Assembly (NCBI GenBank): GCA_002989075.1
Contig: PSQN01000012.1
Location: 62,001-126,000, forward strand
Source of the DNA: Arthonia radiata
Lineage: Eukaryota; Ascomycota; Arthoniomycetes; Arthoniales; Arthoniaceae
Direction of reading: 5' to 3'
DNA: 64,000 nt
In this document: piece after piece, positions 33,446-43,168 of the stretch
How positions within the stretch are numbered: the stretch's first letter is position 1
How the letters are laid out: the number at the start of each line of letters is the position of its first letter
The notes under the pieces: generated by a model
What the model saw: only the letters and a program-made list of their open reading frames with translations
The model's database searches: none
What the model was told of the DNA's origin: nothing
Made by a program: the position numbers and the translations under genes

Positions 33446-34067
33446 TCACTCTGATTTGACAAAGAAGGCGTCTCGATAGTAACTGGCCTCCGCGATGCTC
33501 TCTAAGATGTCCGCCTTGGCTTCGTGCTTGCCCTCCTTCCGCGGTGTCTTCGCGAGCACTTGCTCGGGCGCCCAACGCCTGGCAGCCTCTTTGATGGAGC
33601 TGACGTCGAGAATGCGATGATGCAAGTATTCGATGACGGGCGCATACGGCTCGCGATCAAGGAACATCTTGTCGCTGTGGACGGAGTTGCCGGCCAACAA
33701 GGCCTGCCGAGGCTTTTTGATGTGTTCTTTGACGTACTCGAGTAGATCTCCAGCTGCATGCTCTGCTGTGGTTGTCGAGGAGAGACAAGCAGCTGTCAGG
33801 CCCGAGGATGCATGCTGCTTGGTGCACCATTCGCCCATTTGTGCCAGCTGATCTTCTGTATGATGGATGACAGCATGACACCCTTCAGGATCAATCACGT
33901 TGAGCTCAAAGTCAGTGATGAAGCACGCCAGAGACATGATCGTGTCTCGGGACGCGTCCAAGCCAGTCATCTCTGCCGCGTTAGCAATGCGATCTGCTGT
34001 GCGATATCCAGCCGCGTACCTCGCAATCGATCCACACCAGCGGCGCGCGCGAGCGTGTCTCCGGCAT
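33446..34067 (-). CDS. REX2: Oligoribonuclease, DEDDh 3'-5' exonuclease
   Basis: A 190-residue enzyme that degrades 2-5 nucleotide RNAs to mononucleotides, the last step of RNA turnover, and in fungi is often mitochondrial. Exons on the minus strand are 34067-34020 (MPETRSRAPLVWIDCE) and 33970-33446. The splice makes WIDCEMTGLD, the first catalytic motif (D14, E16). Further motifs are RDTIMSLACFITD, the substrate-contact region NSGLT-like SSGLTAACLSSTTT, GNSVHSDKMFL (second D region), and YLHHRILDVSSIKE (conserved H and D). The acceptor used is the second of two close AGs. The first would break the frame. Only eight residues precede the core, so no mitochondrial presequence is visible in this model. 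Upstream reading frames are not clearly joined to it. Confidence 0.92.
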
Positions 34068-34747
34068 CTGTGTATAGCTAGTGCCAGTGAGATGAGATCA
34101 GTCGCAATCTCATTGGATGCACCTATCCTCCGGAGCACATCCAAGACGAGAGAATATTCGTCGCGTCCAGCTAGCGGCGTTTGGTCTGACCAGCCCAGAG
34201 GAGCATGGCGGGGAATTTGAGTTTGCTGACCGCATCGACCACAACAGCAAGTGCGATTTCTTCGTCTCGTCTGGTTTGCTTCTTCCATCCCCCCCTTGGC
34301 GCGCTGCCACGCAAACAATCAGCATATCCCCCTCTCTGACCTCGCACGGGGCAAGCTTCCCCACCTCCACTACTGCACGACCACCACTTGATGACCTGGC
34401 GATAGCAAGCATCTCTTCCTCCCAGCCCCGGCATATGGCCAATCATCGCCTGCTTGACTCGCCGGCACTGGCCCAAGCACCGCACCCTCAGATTTCATGA
34501 AATTACCTGTCCTCCCAGGTGCCCCCCTTTGAAAAAAGCGTCCATTGTTCTCAGCTCTGGTGGCTGATCTAAGGCGTCGACCGTTGGTAAAAATGACCAA
34601 AATCTGACAAGAATTTCGTTCTAGCGTTCAGTCGTTTCAACACTGTGTTCTGTTCTTGGTACCCATCGACCCAGCGATCTGTAACTGCCCACCCGCCAGT
34701 CTGGTAACTTGCCGATAGCGCTTAGTACCGACGGGCACTCCCTTCAG
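34068..34747. other. Divergent promoter region with an unresolved minus-strand coding candidate
   Basis: 680 bases between REX2 and the divergent oxidoreductase. Minus-strand open frames fill about 34,545-34,110 in all three frames. One possible start is ATG at 34,545 with a 13-codon exon ending at a GTAATT donor, and one candidate terminal segment ends at 34,171 (EIALAVVVDAVSKLKFPAML). I could not assemble a consistent exon model or name a family, so a short unrecognised gene or a REX2 leader are both possible. The promoter of the plus-strand gene should lie in 34,560-34,747. Confidence 0.3.
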
Positions 34748-36492
34748 ATGGATGCCAATAACCATTGGTATGGGTTGGTCAACCCACCTCAAGAATTTCA
34801 GAAAAAGAATCCTCGCGTCTTGATCGTGGGCGCTGGCTCTAGGGGCAACTCGTATGCTCGAGCAATCTCGACTGCGACTTCGGGTAAGATCGCTCCATCT
34901 GTCTAGCGGTCCCCGACGCATTGCATTGACGATCTGACCCGCTGCCAGGCGTTGTCGCTGCCGTCGCCGAACCTATCCAGCACAAACGTGTGAGCCTAGG
35001 CAGCAAGTACATCTGGATCAACTCAGCTGGCCAGCCGCATCAACAGTTCAGCGACTGGCGCGATTTCGTTGCCTATGAGAATCTACGACGGGAGCGAATC
35101 AAGGCTGGGGTGACTGATGCAGAGCCTCCCATTGATGCAGCTTGCATTTGCACACTCGATACTCAGCATGTCGAGATCATCCTCGCCTTCGCTCCGCTTG
35201 GGCTCCATGTCCTCTCCGAAAAGCCTTTGGCTACCACGCTGGCGGATTGCCTCGCCATACAGCGCTCTCTTTCGGCCCCGGGGTCGTCTAAATCACAGGC
35301 CAAGGTCTTTGGCATCGGTCATGTTTTAAGGTATAGTCCGCACAACATGCTTCTTCGCAAGCTTCTCCTCCAGGACAACGTCATCGGCGACGTTTTGAGC
35401 GTTGAGCACACTGAACCAGTTGGCTGGTGGCATTTCTCGCACTCGTACGTGCGAGGCAATTGGCGAAGAGAAGATACGACGGCACCAAGTCTGCTCACCA
35501 AATCATGCCATGATATCGACTTGCTCCTTTGGTTGCTATGTAGTCCGGCTGACGCGGAGAGCAACGAAGCGCCCCATCTGCCTGCCTCGGTCAGCTCGGT
35601 CGGCCAGCGTGCGTATTTCAGAAAGTCGCGAAAGCCGACAGGGGCAGGCAAGACAACGAACTGCCTACGATGTCCAATCGAACGAGAGTGCAACTACTCA
35701 GCCAAGAAGATCTACGTCGAGAGGCACTTGCACAAGGGTGAAACAGGTTGGCCTGTCGATGTTGTCGAACCTGAGATTGAAGATGTATATCAGAAGCAGG
35801 GTTCACACGCCGCAGAGCGGATACTACTCCAGCGGCTGGGCGAAGACTACAACGTGCAGAAGGCCTCGCCTGGGTACGTCAAATCTAGGAACTGGTTCGG
35901 TCGCTGTGTGTGGGAGAGCGACAACGACGTCTGCGACGATCAGACTGTCAACATTGTCTGGGAAGACAAAGGATGTAATGATGCGAGTGGGAAGCCGGGA
36001 CGCCTTGCAAAGACAGCCACCTTTCATCAGATCGCCCATACCGAAGCACAATGCGCCCGGCGCGGTCGCGTCTATGGCTCTCACGGCGAGCTCACCTATG
36101 ATTCCAAGATGATCCGTGTCTTTGACTTCGGGACGGCCACCACCAAGGAGTATCATCCTACGCAGACTGATTTCAACGACCCCCTTGCAAAGCATGGCGG
36201 TGGTGACACAGGTCTGGCGCAACGGTTCATCTCTGCCGTGTCTGCAGTGATCAATGGTGAGATGGAGGCTGAGAAGGCGCAGAAACGGTTTTTGGGCTGC
36301 ACGCCGGAAGATGTGCTCAGGAGTCACGCCATGGTTTTCGCAGCAGAAGAGGCGCGGACGTCCAAGACAGTGGTCGATTGGAAGAGCTGGTGGCAAGATA
36401 ATGTCGAGAACGCTGGTTCATCTTCACAGAAGCCCATGAGCAATGGCAATGGGGACTGTGACATGGTTGACAATAATACAGCTGTCGCCTGA
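34748..36492 (+). CDS. GFO/IDH/MocA-family NAD(P)-dependent oxidoreductase
   Basis: A 559-residue protein from exons 34748-34883 and 34949-36492. The Rossmann motif VLIVGAGSRGNSYARAI (about residues 24-40) is followed by VVAAVAEP created at the splice junction. The family's active-site EKP motif is SEKPLATTLAD (about 135), and TKSCHDIDLLLWLL corresponds to the helix carrying the catalytic-site His/Asp residues. An unusual Cys-containing segment (NCLRCPIERECNYSAKKIY) in the C-terminal half suggests a metal- or structure-related insertion known from fungal and bacterial members. Length exceeds the simple ~350-residue dehydrogenases because of the insertions. The substrate is probably a sugar or cyclitol derivative but is not deducible. 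The last ~30 residues are low-complexity (SNGNGDCDMVDNN). Confidence 0.87.
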
Positions 36493-37269
36493 GTCAACGT
36501 CCAGGCTGCGACTTCGTCGTCAGGGACGCAGTCTTCTCAACAGCACCGCTGTCTGCGATCGCGTTGACCAACTCGCAACAAATGATGATGATGATGAACA
36601 ATAGAGTGCGTGTTCAATGACCAGCAGGCGATCGTGATCCACGGCCTTTGGTCGCATGTAGTCAATGCACAAGATCTCACAAGAACGCCTCGGTGATTGT
36701 CCCTGTGAATATTGCCAAATATGGAGTCTCGCGATGGATGCTTCAGGTGAATTCGCGAGCCGCATTTCATCCTGAGACAGCAGCGATACCTGGTGCACTC
36801 TAGCTCAATCTCAACGGATCATGTTGCGGCGCACTCCCAACTTGCTCTTCCGTACGATTGGACTTTGCTGCTGTATGAACATGGGTCTCGAGGTTCAGCC
36901 CCATCTAACATGTTCAAGCGTTGCGGCTCGTAAATTGATCGATGCACCGCCTACATAAGTAATAATGAGGACTGCGTAACGAATGATAAAGAGGTCGCAG
37001 CCCCTCAAGGATCAGTTATTGGTAAGCACACTTGTTGTTGAGCAATAACAGTCTTGGCTGTCCGATTTCAGCGAGCTGCTCAGGCTACGCTTAACCAGCA
37101 GCAATCTTCTCAGGACCACGTGCTAATTGAGCATCCTTCATTCACCTTTACACTCATCAAGCCCACGGTCATCGGCTCGGGCCAGTTACAGGACGCAGGC
37201 AGTCTCTACGAATTTTTCCAGCCCTTCCACAGCATCCTTTAGGTCTGAACCACGTCGCATACACAGGGG
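36493..37269. other. Intergenic, 777 bases
   Basis: No conserved frame on either strand. The ATG triplet run at about 36,581-36,597 is a small microsatellite. The last part should be the promoter and leader of the small membrane-protein gene. Confidence 0.4.
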
Positions 37270-37692
37270 ATGGCGCCCATCAATGATATCAGAATGCTTG
37301 CCACTCGCAGTACCACCACCAGAAGCACACTTCCACGAATCGTTCGCATCGCCATCGGCGCCGGGGTGGCGTTCGTCGCCGTCTTGATAATCTTTTGCCT
37401 TATCACCTATCTGATAAAGAGGCGAGCCGCCAGAGAGCGGATGGGCGCCCGGAAGAGCGAATTCCAGCCACTGAGCAACCCTGCAAATGAGTACCTCGGA
37501 CCCGCTGCGTCAAGGGATCATGGACCGTACCCGACTATGTCTGCAGGCAGTGGGCAAGGATATCCGCTGCACGAACAGCAACAGCCACTGCAGCAGCCGG
37601 CGCAGCAGCAAGGAGGGTATGCGATGCCATCCGGGCCGCCACCGGTTGTGGCACAGGATGGCGGGTCGGCGAGAAGATACTATGCGAATTGA
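37270..37692 (+). CDS. Small single-pass membrane protein, tandem paralogue 1
   Basis: Single-exon gene for 140 residues. The start MAPINDIRMLATR is followed by a basic segment, one membrane helix at about residues 26-49 (IAIGAGVAFVAVLIIFCLIT), a basic stop-transfer KRRAARER, and a Pro/Gln/Gly-rich tail (HEQQQPLQQPAQQQGGYA) ending RRYYAN. There is no cleavable signal peptide, so it is probably anchored with the tail in the cytoplasm. I recognise no family. The neighbouring gene at 38,378 has the same architecture (M-x-x-I-N-[DE]-I start, one helix, Gln/Pro/Tyr tail), so the two are likely old tandem duplicates. Confidence 0.7.
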   Translation: MAPINDIRMLATRSTTTRSTLPRIVRIAIGAGVAFVAVLIIFCLITYLIKRRAARERMGARKSEFQPLSNPANEYLGPAASRDHGPYPTMSAGSGQGYPLHEQQQPLQQPAQQQGGYAMPSGPPPVVAQDGGSARRYYAN

Positions 37693-38377
37693 TGGGGAGC
37701 GTGCAAGACAGCCAAACAAAAATTACAAATTTATTCTGTGTATCTGTGAGAAAGGGTACAGTCAAGGCTGAAGAGGACCAGAGTTGATGGAAGGTGCAGT
37801 GATTGGTCAAAGGCTGCAAACAAAGCCATACCCCTTATGTACTAGCTCGCCGAGGACTTGCCAAGAAAAGAAACGCTGCTGTCCAGCTTCGCCTCTCTCA
37901 AGCAAACCCGATTCGCGTGTGTCGCGTATTTGCGCGTTTGCTAAGCCTTTGCTTGACGGTAGCAAGCTTTGCCACTGTCACTTTGTTGCATGGCTAGAGC
38001 GGACGGATCACGGAAGCAATAGGTTACCAACGCGCCTGCGCGTCGCAGATTGCTACTCCTAAACCACAGCCTCGTCGCCTATCCACGCCTCACCCCTTGT
38101 AGCGAAATGAGCGCGGCCTACATACAAGCTAAGGTTCATAAAGAGTCCAGACTGCCCTGTTTCTGTTTGTCTGTTCCTTGATTCTGGTATCAGTAACTCT
38201 GCCTTTGCTTTTCACCCGCGTCATCTTCCAGCTCTCGTGGAGGTGTTAAGTGCCCCCTCATTCCTTCACCTCGCACCGTAACTGCTCACGCAGCGCATCC
38301 TCCTCGCGACAGACCTGGTATTCCAGCAACCGAGCAACACTATAACAGACCAACAACTTCGACGGCACCTCCTCACA
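37693..38377. other. Intergenic between tandem paralogues
   Basis: 685 bases with no coding frame that I can support. CT-rich tracts just before 38,378 look like a fungal promoter and leader. Confidence 0.4.
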
Positions 38378-38794
38378 ATGCCCGCCATTAACGAAATCAC
38401 CTCCCTAATCGCCCGCAAGTCCTCATCATCCTCCTCCGGTAAAGTCGCCAAGAAAGCCGGCAAGAAGATCTCCAAAGGCGGCATCGCGGGCATCGTCATC
38501 GCCATCATCGTCATCCTCATCGTCCTCGCCATCATCGCGTTCGTCCTCTACAAAAGGAAGCAGAAGAAGCAGCAGCAACTCGGCGGCATGAAGATGGAGG
38601 CGCCACCGAACGAGCAACATGCGCCAGTCAGTGCGCCGGCGCAGGAGTATGGCAATACCAATACGGGATTCGGACAGCAGCCCATGCAACAGGGTTATGG
38701 GTACAATCAGCCTACCAGTGGAGGGTATGCGCCGCCGGCTGGAGCTCCACCAGCGCAGCAGAGTGGTGCGGCGGCTGGGTATTATGGTCACTGA
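38378..38794 (+). CDS. Small single-pass membrane protein, tandem paralogue 2
   Basis: Single-exon gene for 138 residues. The start MPAINEITSLIARKSSSSSS leads to a strongly basic stretch (KVAKKAGKKISKGG), a long Ile/Val membrane helix at about residues 35-57 (IAGIVIAIIVILIVLAIIAF), the basic YKRKQKKQQQ, and a Gln/Gly/Pro/Tyr-rich tail (QQGYGYNQPTSGGYAPPAG) ending GYYGH. Same architecture and size as the gene at 37,270 but strongly diverged. Function unknown. Such tails resemble cytoplasmic low-complexity anchors. The open frame, start context and composition support a real gene. Confidence 0.72.
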   Translation: MPAINEITSLIARKSSSSSSGKVAKKAGKKISKGGIAGIVIAIIVILIVLAIIAFVLYKRKQKKQQQLGGMKMEAPPNEQHAPVSAPAQEYGNTNTGFGQQPMQQGYGYNQPTSGGYAPPAGAPPAQQSGAAAGYYGH

Positions 38795-41485
38795 ACGACC
38801 AAGAACTGAAGCGGGACAGGGTGCAACAGGACATTTACCAGCATCCGCAAACATGTAATAACGACAACATAATGTACTAGGTCGCGAACGTGGTGTAGCC
38901 ATCTTGGGCGCTGGGGAGCGCTGGACGATATAAAAACAAGCGAGGAGACAGGAGGGCCGAGACACGGATACACTTGATGAAGATTAATGTGCTGATGATA
39001 TAACTTTTGAATACCCCAGATTACAACAGCTTCGCCGCACAGAGCGTGTCATACTTCCCTTGCCCCCTCATAACTTTCGCCGTAAGTTGTCAATGCGCTG
39101 TACCTCTATCGTTGTGAACCTACCGAAGCTGCAGCGTACGGCAGATACTTCGAGACACTGCATGAGGCGCAAGAGAGGAAATTTGGTTCGAACATGCAAT
39201 GGGCCACATGGTGCTTGACAGAAGCCAGATGGATGAATCCGCACATCATCAAGCTCAACGAAGACCACAGACACGACATGGAAATCGTATTTGGCGCCAC
39301 CAAGGCGCTCTGTCAAGCGGTCAAATGGGAGACCACGGGTGAGATCTAAGGACTCGCGAACGAACTGGAGCAGCTTTGCCTCAGGCCGTCGAGGATTCAG
39401 GAGCCTGAAGAATGAATGAGTGGGTGAGTCTACAGCCTCCACACTGTTTCTTCTGTTGTTTCTCGGCGGCCTTTCAGTCGCTGAAATGGAGGCGCTGTCT
39501 GGAAAGGCCCATTCTGAAAGCAAAGCGCACCTGCTTGTGAGCTGTTTCAGAATGCGTTGTGCTGATACGTGGCGCTCCAGGTCGAGGTCAAACAGATATG
39601 TTCAGCGCCTCAGAGTTATCACCTATGAGTCCATTGACTGGCTTTAGATGCTCATGCGCCGACGGTATCATCAGTCTTGCTGGTGTTTCTGAGAGCGGGA
39701 ACGATGGGTGTTGCGGACTGCTCTAAACCATTTACGCCAGCTGCTTTGTTGGCGCTCATCGTCGACTGAAAGCTAAGTACGCGTCAAAGAGCGGGCGTCT
39801 CGCGTCTTGCAGTGGCACAGAGGAGATGGAGACGCAGTATACGCATTCTACATACATAGAGGCGTTCGAGTCTCGCGGCTAGCAAGTAAGTTACTCCAGC
39901 AATAAGAAATAACCAAACCATCCATTCCTTGGCTGTCACGATGTGCTCTTTGGGCTTGGCAGGGGAGGCTGAAATGCCAAGAAATTGCTCTTTTTACATC
40001 CAAACGCACAGGACGTCCGTCACCTCTTTCTCGTATGCTCTTTGCTGCTGTAGTCGACGCCACAGACATTTCTTTTCCAATGCGCATGAAAGTTCTGCTG
40101 TTATACCTTCCCGCTCGAACACCGACTGTATACCGACCACTCTGAAGCAAGTCCCAACGCCCAGTCATTTCACATCGACGTGGCCGCACGCCTTCGTTCG
40201 TGAGGGTGGGAGGAAAGAGACATGACCATGTACATCTGTCTGCAAGCATCGATGAATAGTGGGCGAGCCATCACATCCTGAAAGGCTGAAAGGACCGAAA
40301 GAGTGGTACATACCATTGAAAAGATGTAAAGATCTTGTTGGAATGGCGGTCGCCTGCTCCGCGTCTTTTGCCGTCCCCCATGGGCGCCATATACGTTCAG
40401 GAACGGTTTGGTATCTGCGTAAAGCTCAGACTATAGGCAAGAGCTGTACATGAAGTCCCTCACCACTAGAGTGCTTGCACTAGGAAACACCAAGATTTTG
40501 CTGCATGGCTGCTGCTCACACGCGGCCGAGCGAAAGACATAGACTGCCAGGTCGCCACTGAACTCGCTCGGTCATGTGTCTGCTTTTGAAGAGCGTGGGA
40601 GCAATATTCATGAGCGATAAGCTGAGCGAATAACGAATTTGGTTGGTCCGTAAGGAGATCAACCGCGGAGCAGGAGCCTGCCACGCGGACGGGTGAGCCA
40701 GCTCTTGTCAACTGATTATGACCGCTGGGTTGATGCCCTGCAGTGAGCCTCGGACTCAGCCTGCGTTTCGGCCTGGCATTCGGTGACCAACTTGCTTGAC
40801 AAGAACGAACCACTGTCTGCTTGCGTGATTATGGTAACCTCAGTGCTTTGGTTACATGCCACAAGAGGAACAGTGGTGACAACCCGCTCTTTATGCGCTC
40901 GCCGTAACGCTTCTTAATTCTTTGATCACCGCGGTTTAGCGCTTGCAGACAGACTTTCTCCAACCCTGACGTTGCTGATAATACCCCAACATCTCCATTC
41001 GGTTTGCTCTGCGTTACAACAAATCTCCATCGTACATGAAGTCAGGCTGATGTACGTTCGTTGCTCACACAAACGTGTCAGGACCAAGCACGCGCCGAGC
41101 GGCGGCCGTCAGGTGCCGCTGAAAGTGCCGCTCGCCGCCGTTGCATGTCTATAATATTCAGCGCGTTGACGTTTTGCCCTCAATTGACCATATCACCTCC
41201 ACTGTCAGCGTCACCGTCTAAATTACTGCATCAGAGGAAGCGATCTCGAAACCAACAATCTACCTTAACAACTGCAGTCTGTCGGGCATGTTTGACCTCC
41301 CGATGAACTAAGGACCAGTCCTCTGATCGACCGGTCAACCGTCCACTGGCCAACCTGCGAACGACAAGGCGATCACTGGCGAGCGTACCGCCGAGCAGCA
41401 TACTGCTGATGATCCTAAGGCCGCCCAACCTTGCACACGCCAATCTCACGCAGGCAAGCCTACCTCTACTCCGCCTACTGAAGAC
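38795..41485. other. Gene-poor 2.7 kb
   Basis: Apart from the candidate at 39,086-39,349, only short overlapping frames occur (for example 39,848-40,249 minus, 40,466-40,813 minus) with no domain and no exon pattern. Composition is normal. No RNA gene or repeat is recognised. Confidence 0.35.
39086..39349 (+). other. Unrecognised coding-like segment, possible last exon or gene remnant
   Basis: An open frame without an upstream ATG (first internal ATG 39,194), ending TAA at 39,349. Its translation has a protein-like composition (AYGRYFETLHEAQERKFGSN, then MQWATWCLTEARWMNPHIIK). A longer antisense frame, 39,068-39,523 minus, covers the same bases with an ATG and stop, so strand choice is uncertain. 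I prefer the plus strand on composition. No family is recognised. Confidence 0.3.
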
Positions 41486-41785
41486 ATGGGCCACCCCCAG
41501 AGGTCCGCTGTTGCTCCCTCAGAGCGCATCGTCATCAAAGGTGTTCCTTCTGATGCCGTGCGCATGAACGGCTTACCATTCATTGCCACTGACGCTCCTC
41601 AGTTCCTGGAGAGCGGCCGCAAAGTCTGGGCCGCTCACTGCCAACCGATCGAATTCAAGCAGTGGGGGTCAATGGAGCTTATTTGGAGTAAGCGAATCTT
41701 TCCTGCAGGCTACTGCCAGGAGACGGTGGTATGTTTTGATCGAGCATCGTCGCACACACGATACACAAAAGCTTACAAAACATAG
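41486..41785 (+). CDS. Orphan tandem family, copy 1 (partial or diverged)
   Basis: ATG at 41,486 opens 99 codons. Residues about 14-70 align with the intact copy at 43,169: RIVIKGVPSDAVRMNGLPFI, then TDAPQFLESGRKVWAAHCQP and IEFKQWGSMELIW correspond to VLIEFVPSTSVNEHGEYWTA, VDAPPFISHGQRVWSLDGQP and IRLAAWNTDLLVW. The open frame extends upstream to about 41,324 without another ATG (Gln/Thr/Pro-rich, like the N-terminus of the intact copy), so the true start may be lost or lie in a missed exon. The C-terminus differs from the intact copy. Function unknown. Could be a functional short paralogue or a decaying one. Confidence 0.5.
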   Translation: MGHPQRSAVAPSERIVIKGVPSDAVRMNGLPFIATDAPQFLESGRKVWAAHCQPIEFKQWGSMELIWSKRIFPAGYCQETVVCFDRASSHTRYTKAYKT

Positions 41786-42186
41786 AAAACCCCAAGAAAG
41801 AGGCCAAATCCCGGAAGAGGTATTTGGTTTTAGTCATCTTATCTGCTCGTGGCGAGTGCCGCTCATCACTCCAGTTCAGGGTCTGGGAAAATTAAGAGTC
41901 TGCACTTGTCTTGAGGCGGCCAAAGACGCATAAGTATGAAGCGAGAACAACGAGGGGTGCAACGCTAGCTTGCACGAATACTGTGCCAGTAGACGCCACG
42001 CAAGGATCGTCACCTTCCACTGAATATATATTGCAGCATGAGGAACCCCAGGTGTCTTGGAATCAACACTCGGATCTCTCATCTTTGAACAATTGACAAT
42101 TCCCACCACTCAGCAACCCATCTGTGGCGACAACCGCAACCCCTTATCAAGTCAATCAAAAGGTCACTTCGATTCCCCTAACCACA

Positions 42187-42449
42187 ATGCCGTTCAGCGA
42201 TGAAGAAGCGATGGACAACCCTGAGGACACAACCGTTCCGGCCAGTACGCGAACCATTATCGAGCGCATGCCAGCAAACACTACGCATACCAACGGCGCC
42301 CCATACACTTGCTGGGTAGCGGTCAGAGAGTATAGAACACTCGCTGGCAGGAAATCAAGCTAGCAGCTTGGCCATCGGATGAAGTAGTCTTCGGGGAGCC
42401 TCCCACGACCAACTACGCCCACGAGACGAACCCACTAAGAGAGTCGTGA
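42187..42449 (+). pseudogene. Orphan tandem family, copy 2 (decayed)
   Basis: The translation TRTIIERMPANTTHTNGAPY matches the start of the family domain, then the homologous frame shifts near 42,310 and continues as GQRV...NTRWQEIKLAAWPSDEVVF, matching GQRVWSLDGQPIRLAAWNTD of the intact copy, up to TGA at 42,447-42,449. A TAG at 42,333-42,335 replaces the conserved Trp codon after GQRV. One frameshift plus one stop make it a pseudogene unless an unseen intron removes both. Confidence 0.6.
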
Positions 42450-43168
42450 AGCAATCGCAATGAGCCTGCTGCGAGAGCCCCCGAGGGAGGGTGGTAAGAT
42501 AGTGAAGGGAGCTTAAGTTGACGGAGAGGGATTGGTTAGACCTTTTGGTACCCGGATCAATCTTACAGCATACGCACGATCTGTCATATTGCTTGAGGAG
42601 CACCGTTCGGCAGTTAATGCGCTGGCGTCACCTCAAAGAGCTTGGCCTAAGCCATGGATACGATGGAATCGAACGCTCTTCAGGATACACCATAGTTGAA
42701 TTTCGCTCCTACGTGGCGGCACGATACTACACAACGGGTCGCCAAAACACATCAGAGGGATCAGCAAAGGCATCACAGACAAAGGGCATATTCAAAGACA
42801 CGTCTGACGCTGTCTCGTACGCCCTGCTTGACACTGAACTAATTGTTTCGGCTCTTCGACGGCCTGGGGGGGGCAGAGGACGTGGTTGTCAGACGCGTTG
42901 TTGTGCATCTTTCACATCACCTCTCGAGGTGGACGCGTTCGCGCAATACTAAGAAATAGGATGTCACCTCCTCATTCCTGCAAATATGAGCTTTCTTCAT
43001 TGGGTACTGAGTCTCCTTCATCATATTGTCAACAAGCAACGAACGGGTCACAACTCGCAAGCGCCACCGCTCAGAAACCATAAACCATAATTCTGAACCC
43101 CAATCTCCCCGAGTCTTTCAATCTTGCAACAACGCCCAACAACACGGAAAAATCAAGATCTTCCTAGA
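42450..43168. other. Intergenic, 719 bases
   Basis: A plus-strand open frame over 42,518-42,952 lacks an early ATG and resembles nothing known. Just before 43,169 the sequence is A- and C-rich (CAACAACACGG type), as expected for a fungal 5' leader. Confidence 0.35.

Noticed and set aside
33210-33575. 121-codon minus-strand frame at the REX2 3' end
   Set aside because: Overlaps the REX2 coding exon in another frame and has no recognisable content.
33446-34318. 290-codon minus-strand frame running past the REX2 core
   Set aside because: Its first part reads through an intron and the short real exon 1 in the wrong frame. The spliced form restores WIDCEMTGLD.
35402-36396. 236-codon plus-strand and 190-codon minus-strand frames
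   Set aside because: Shadows of the GFO/IDH/MocA coding exon.
38426-38965. 179-codon minus-strand frame
   Set aside because: Antisense to the small membrane-protein gene. Its acidic D/E runs are the complement of the hydrophobic helix codons.
42518-42952. 144-codon plus-strand frame as a gene
   Set aside because: No ATG near its start, ends in a Gly/Arg-rich low-complexity run, and no similarity to the neighbouring tandem family.
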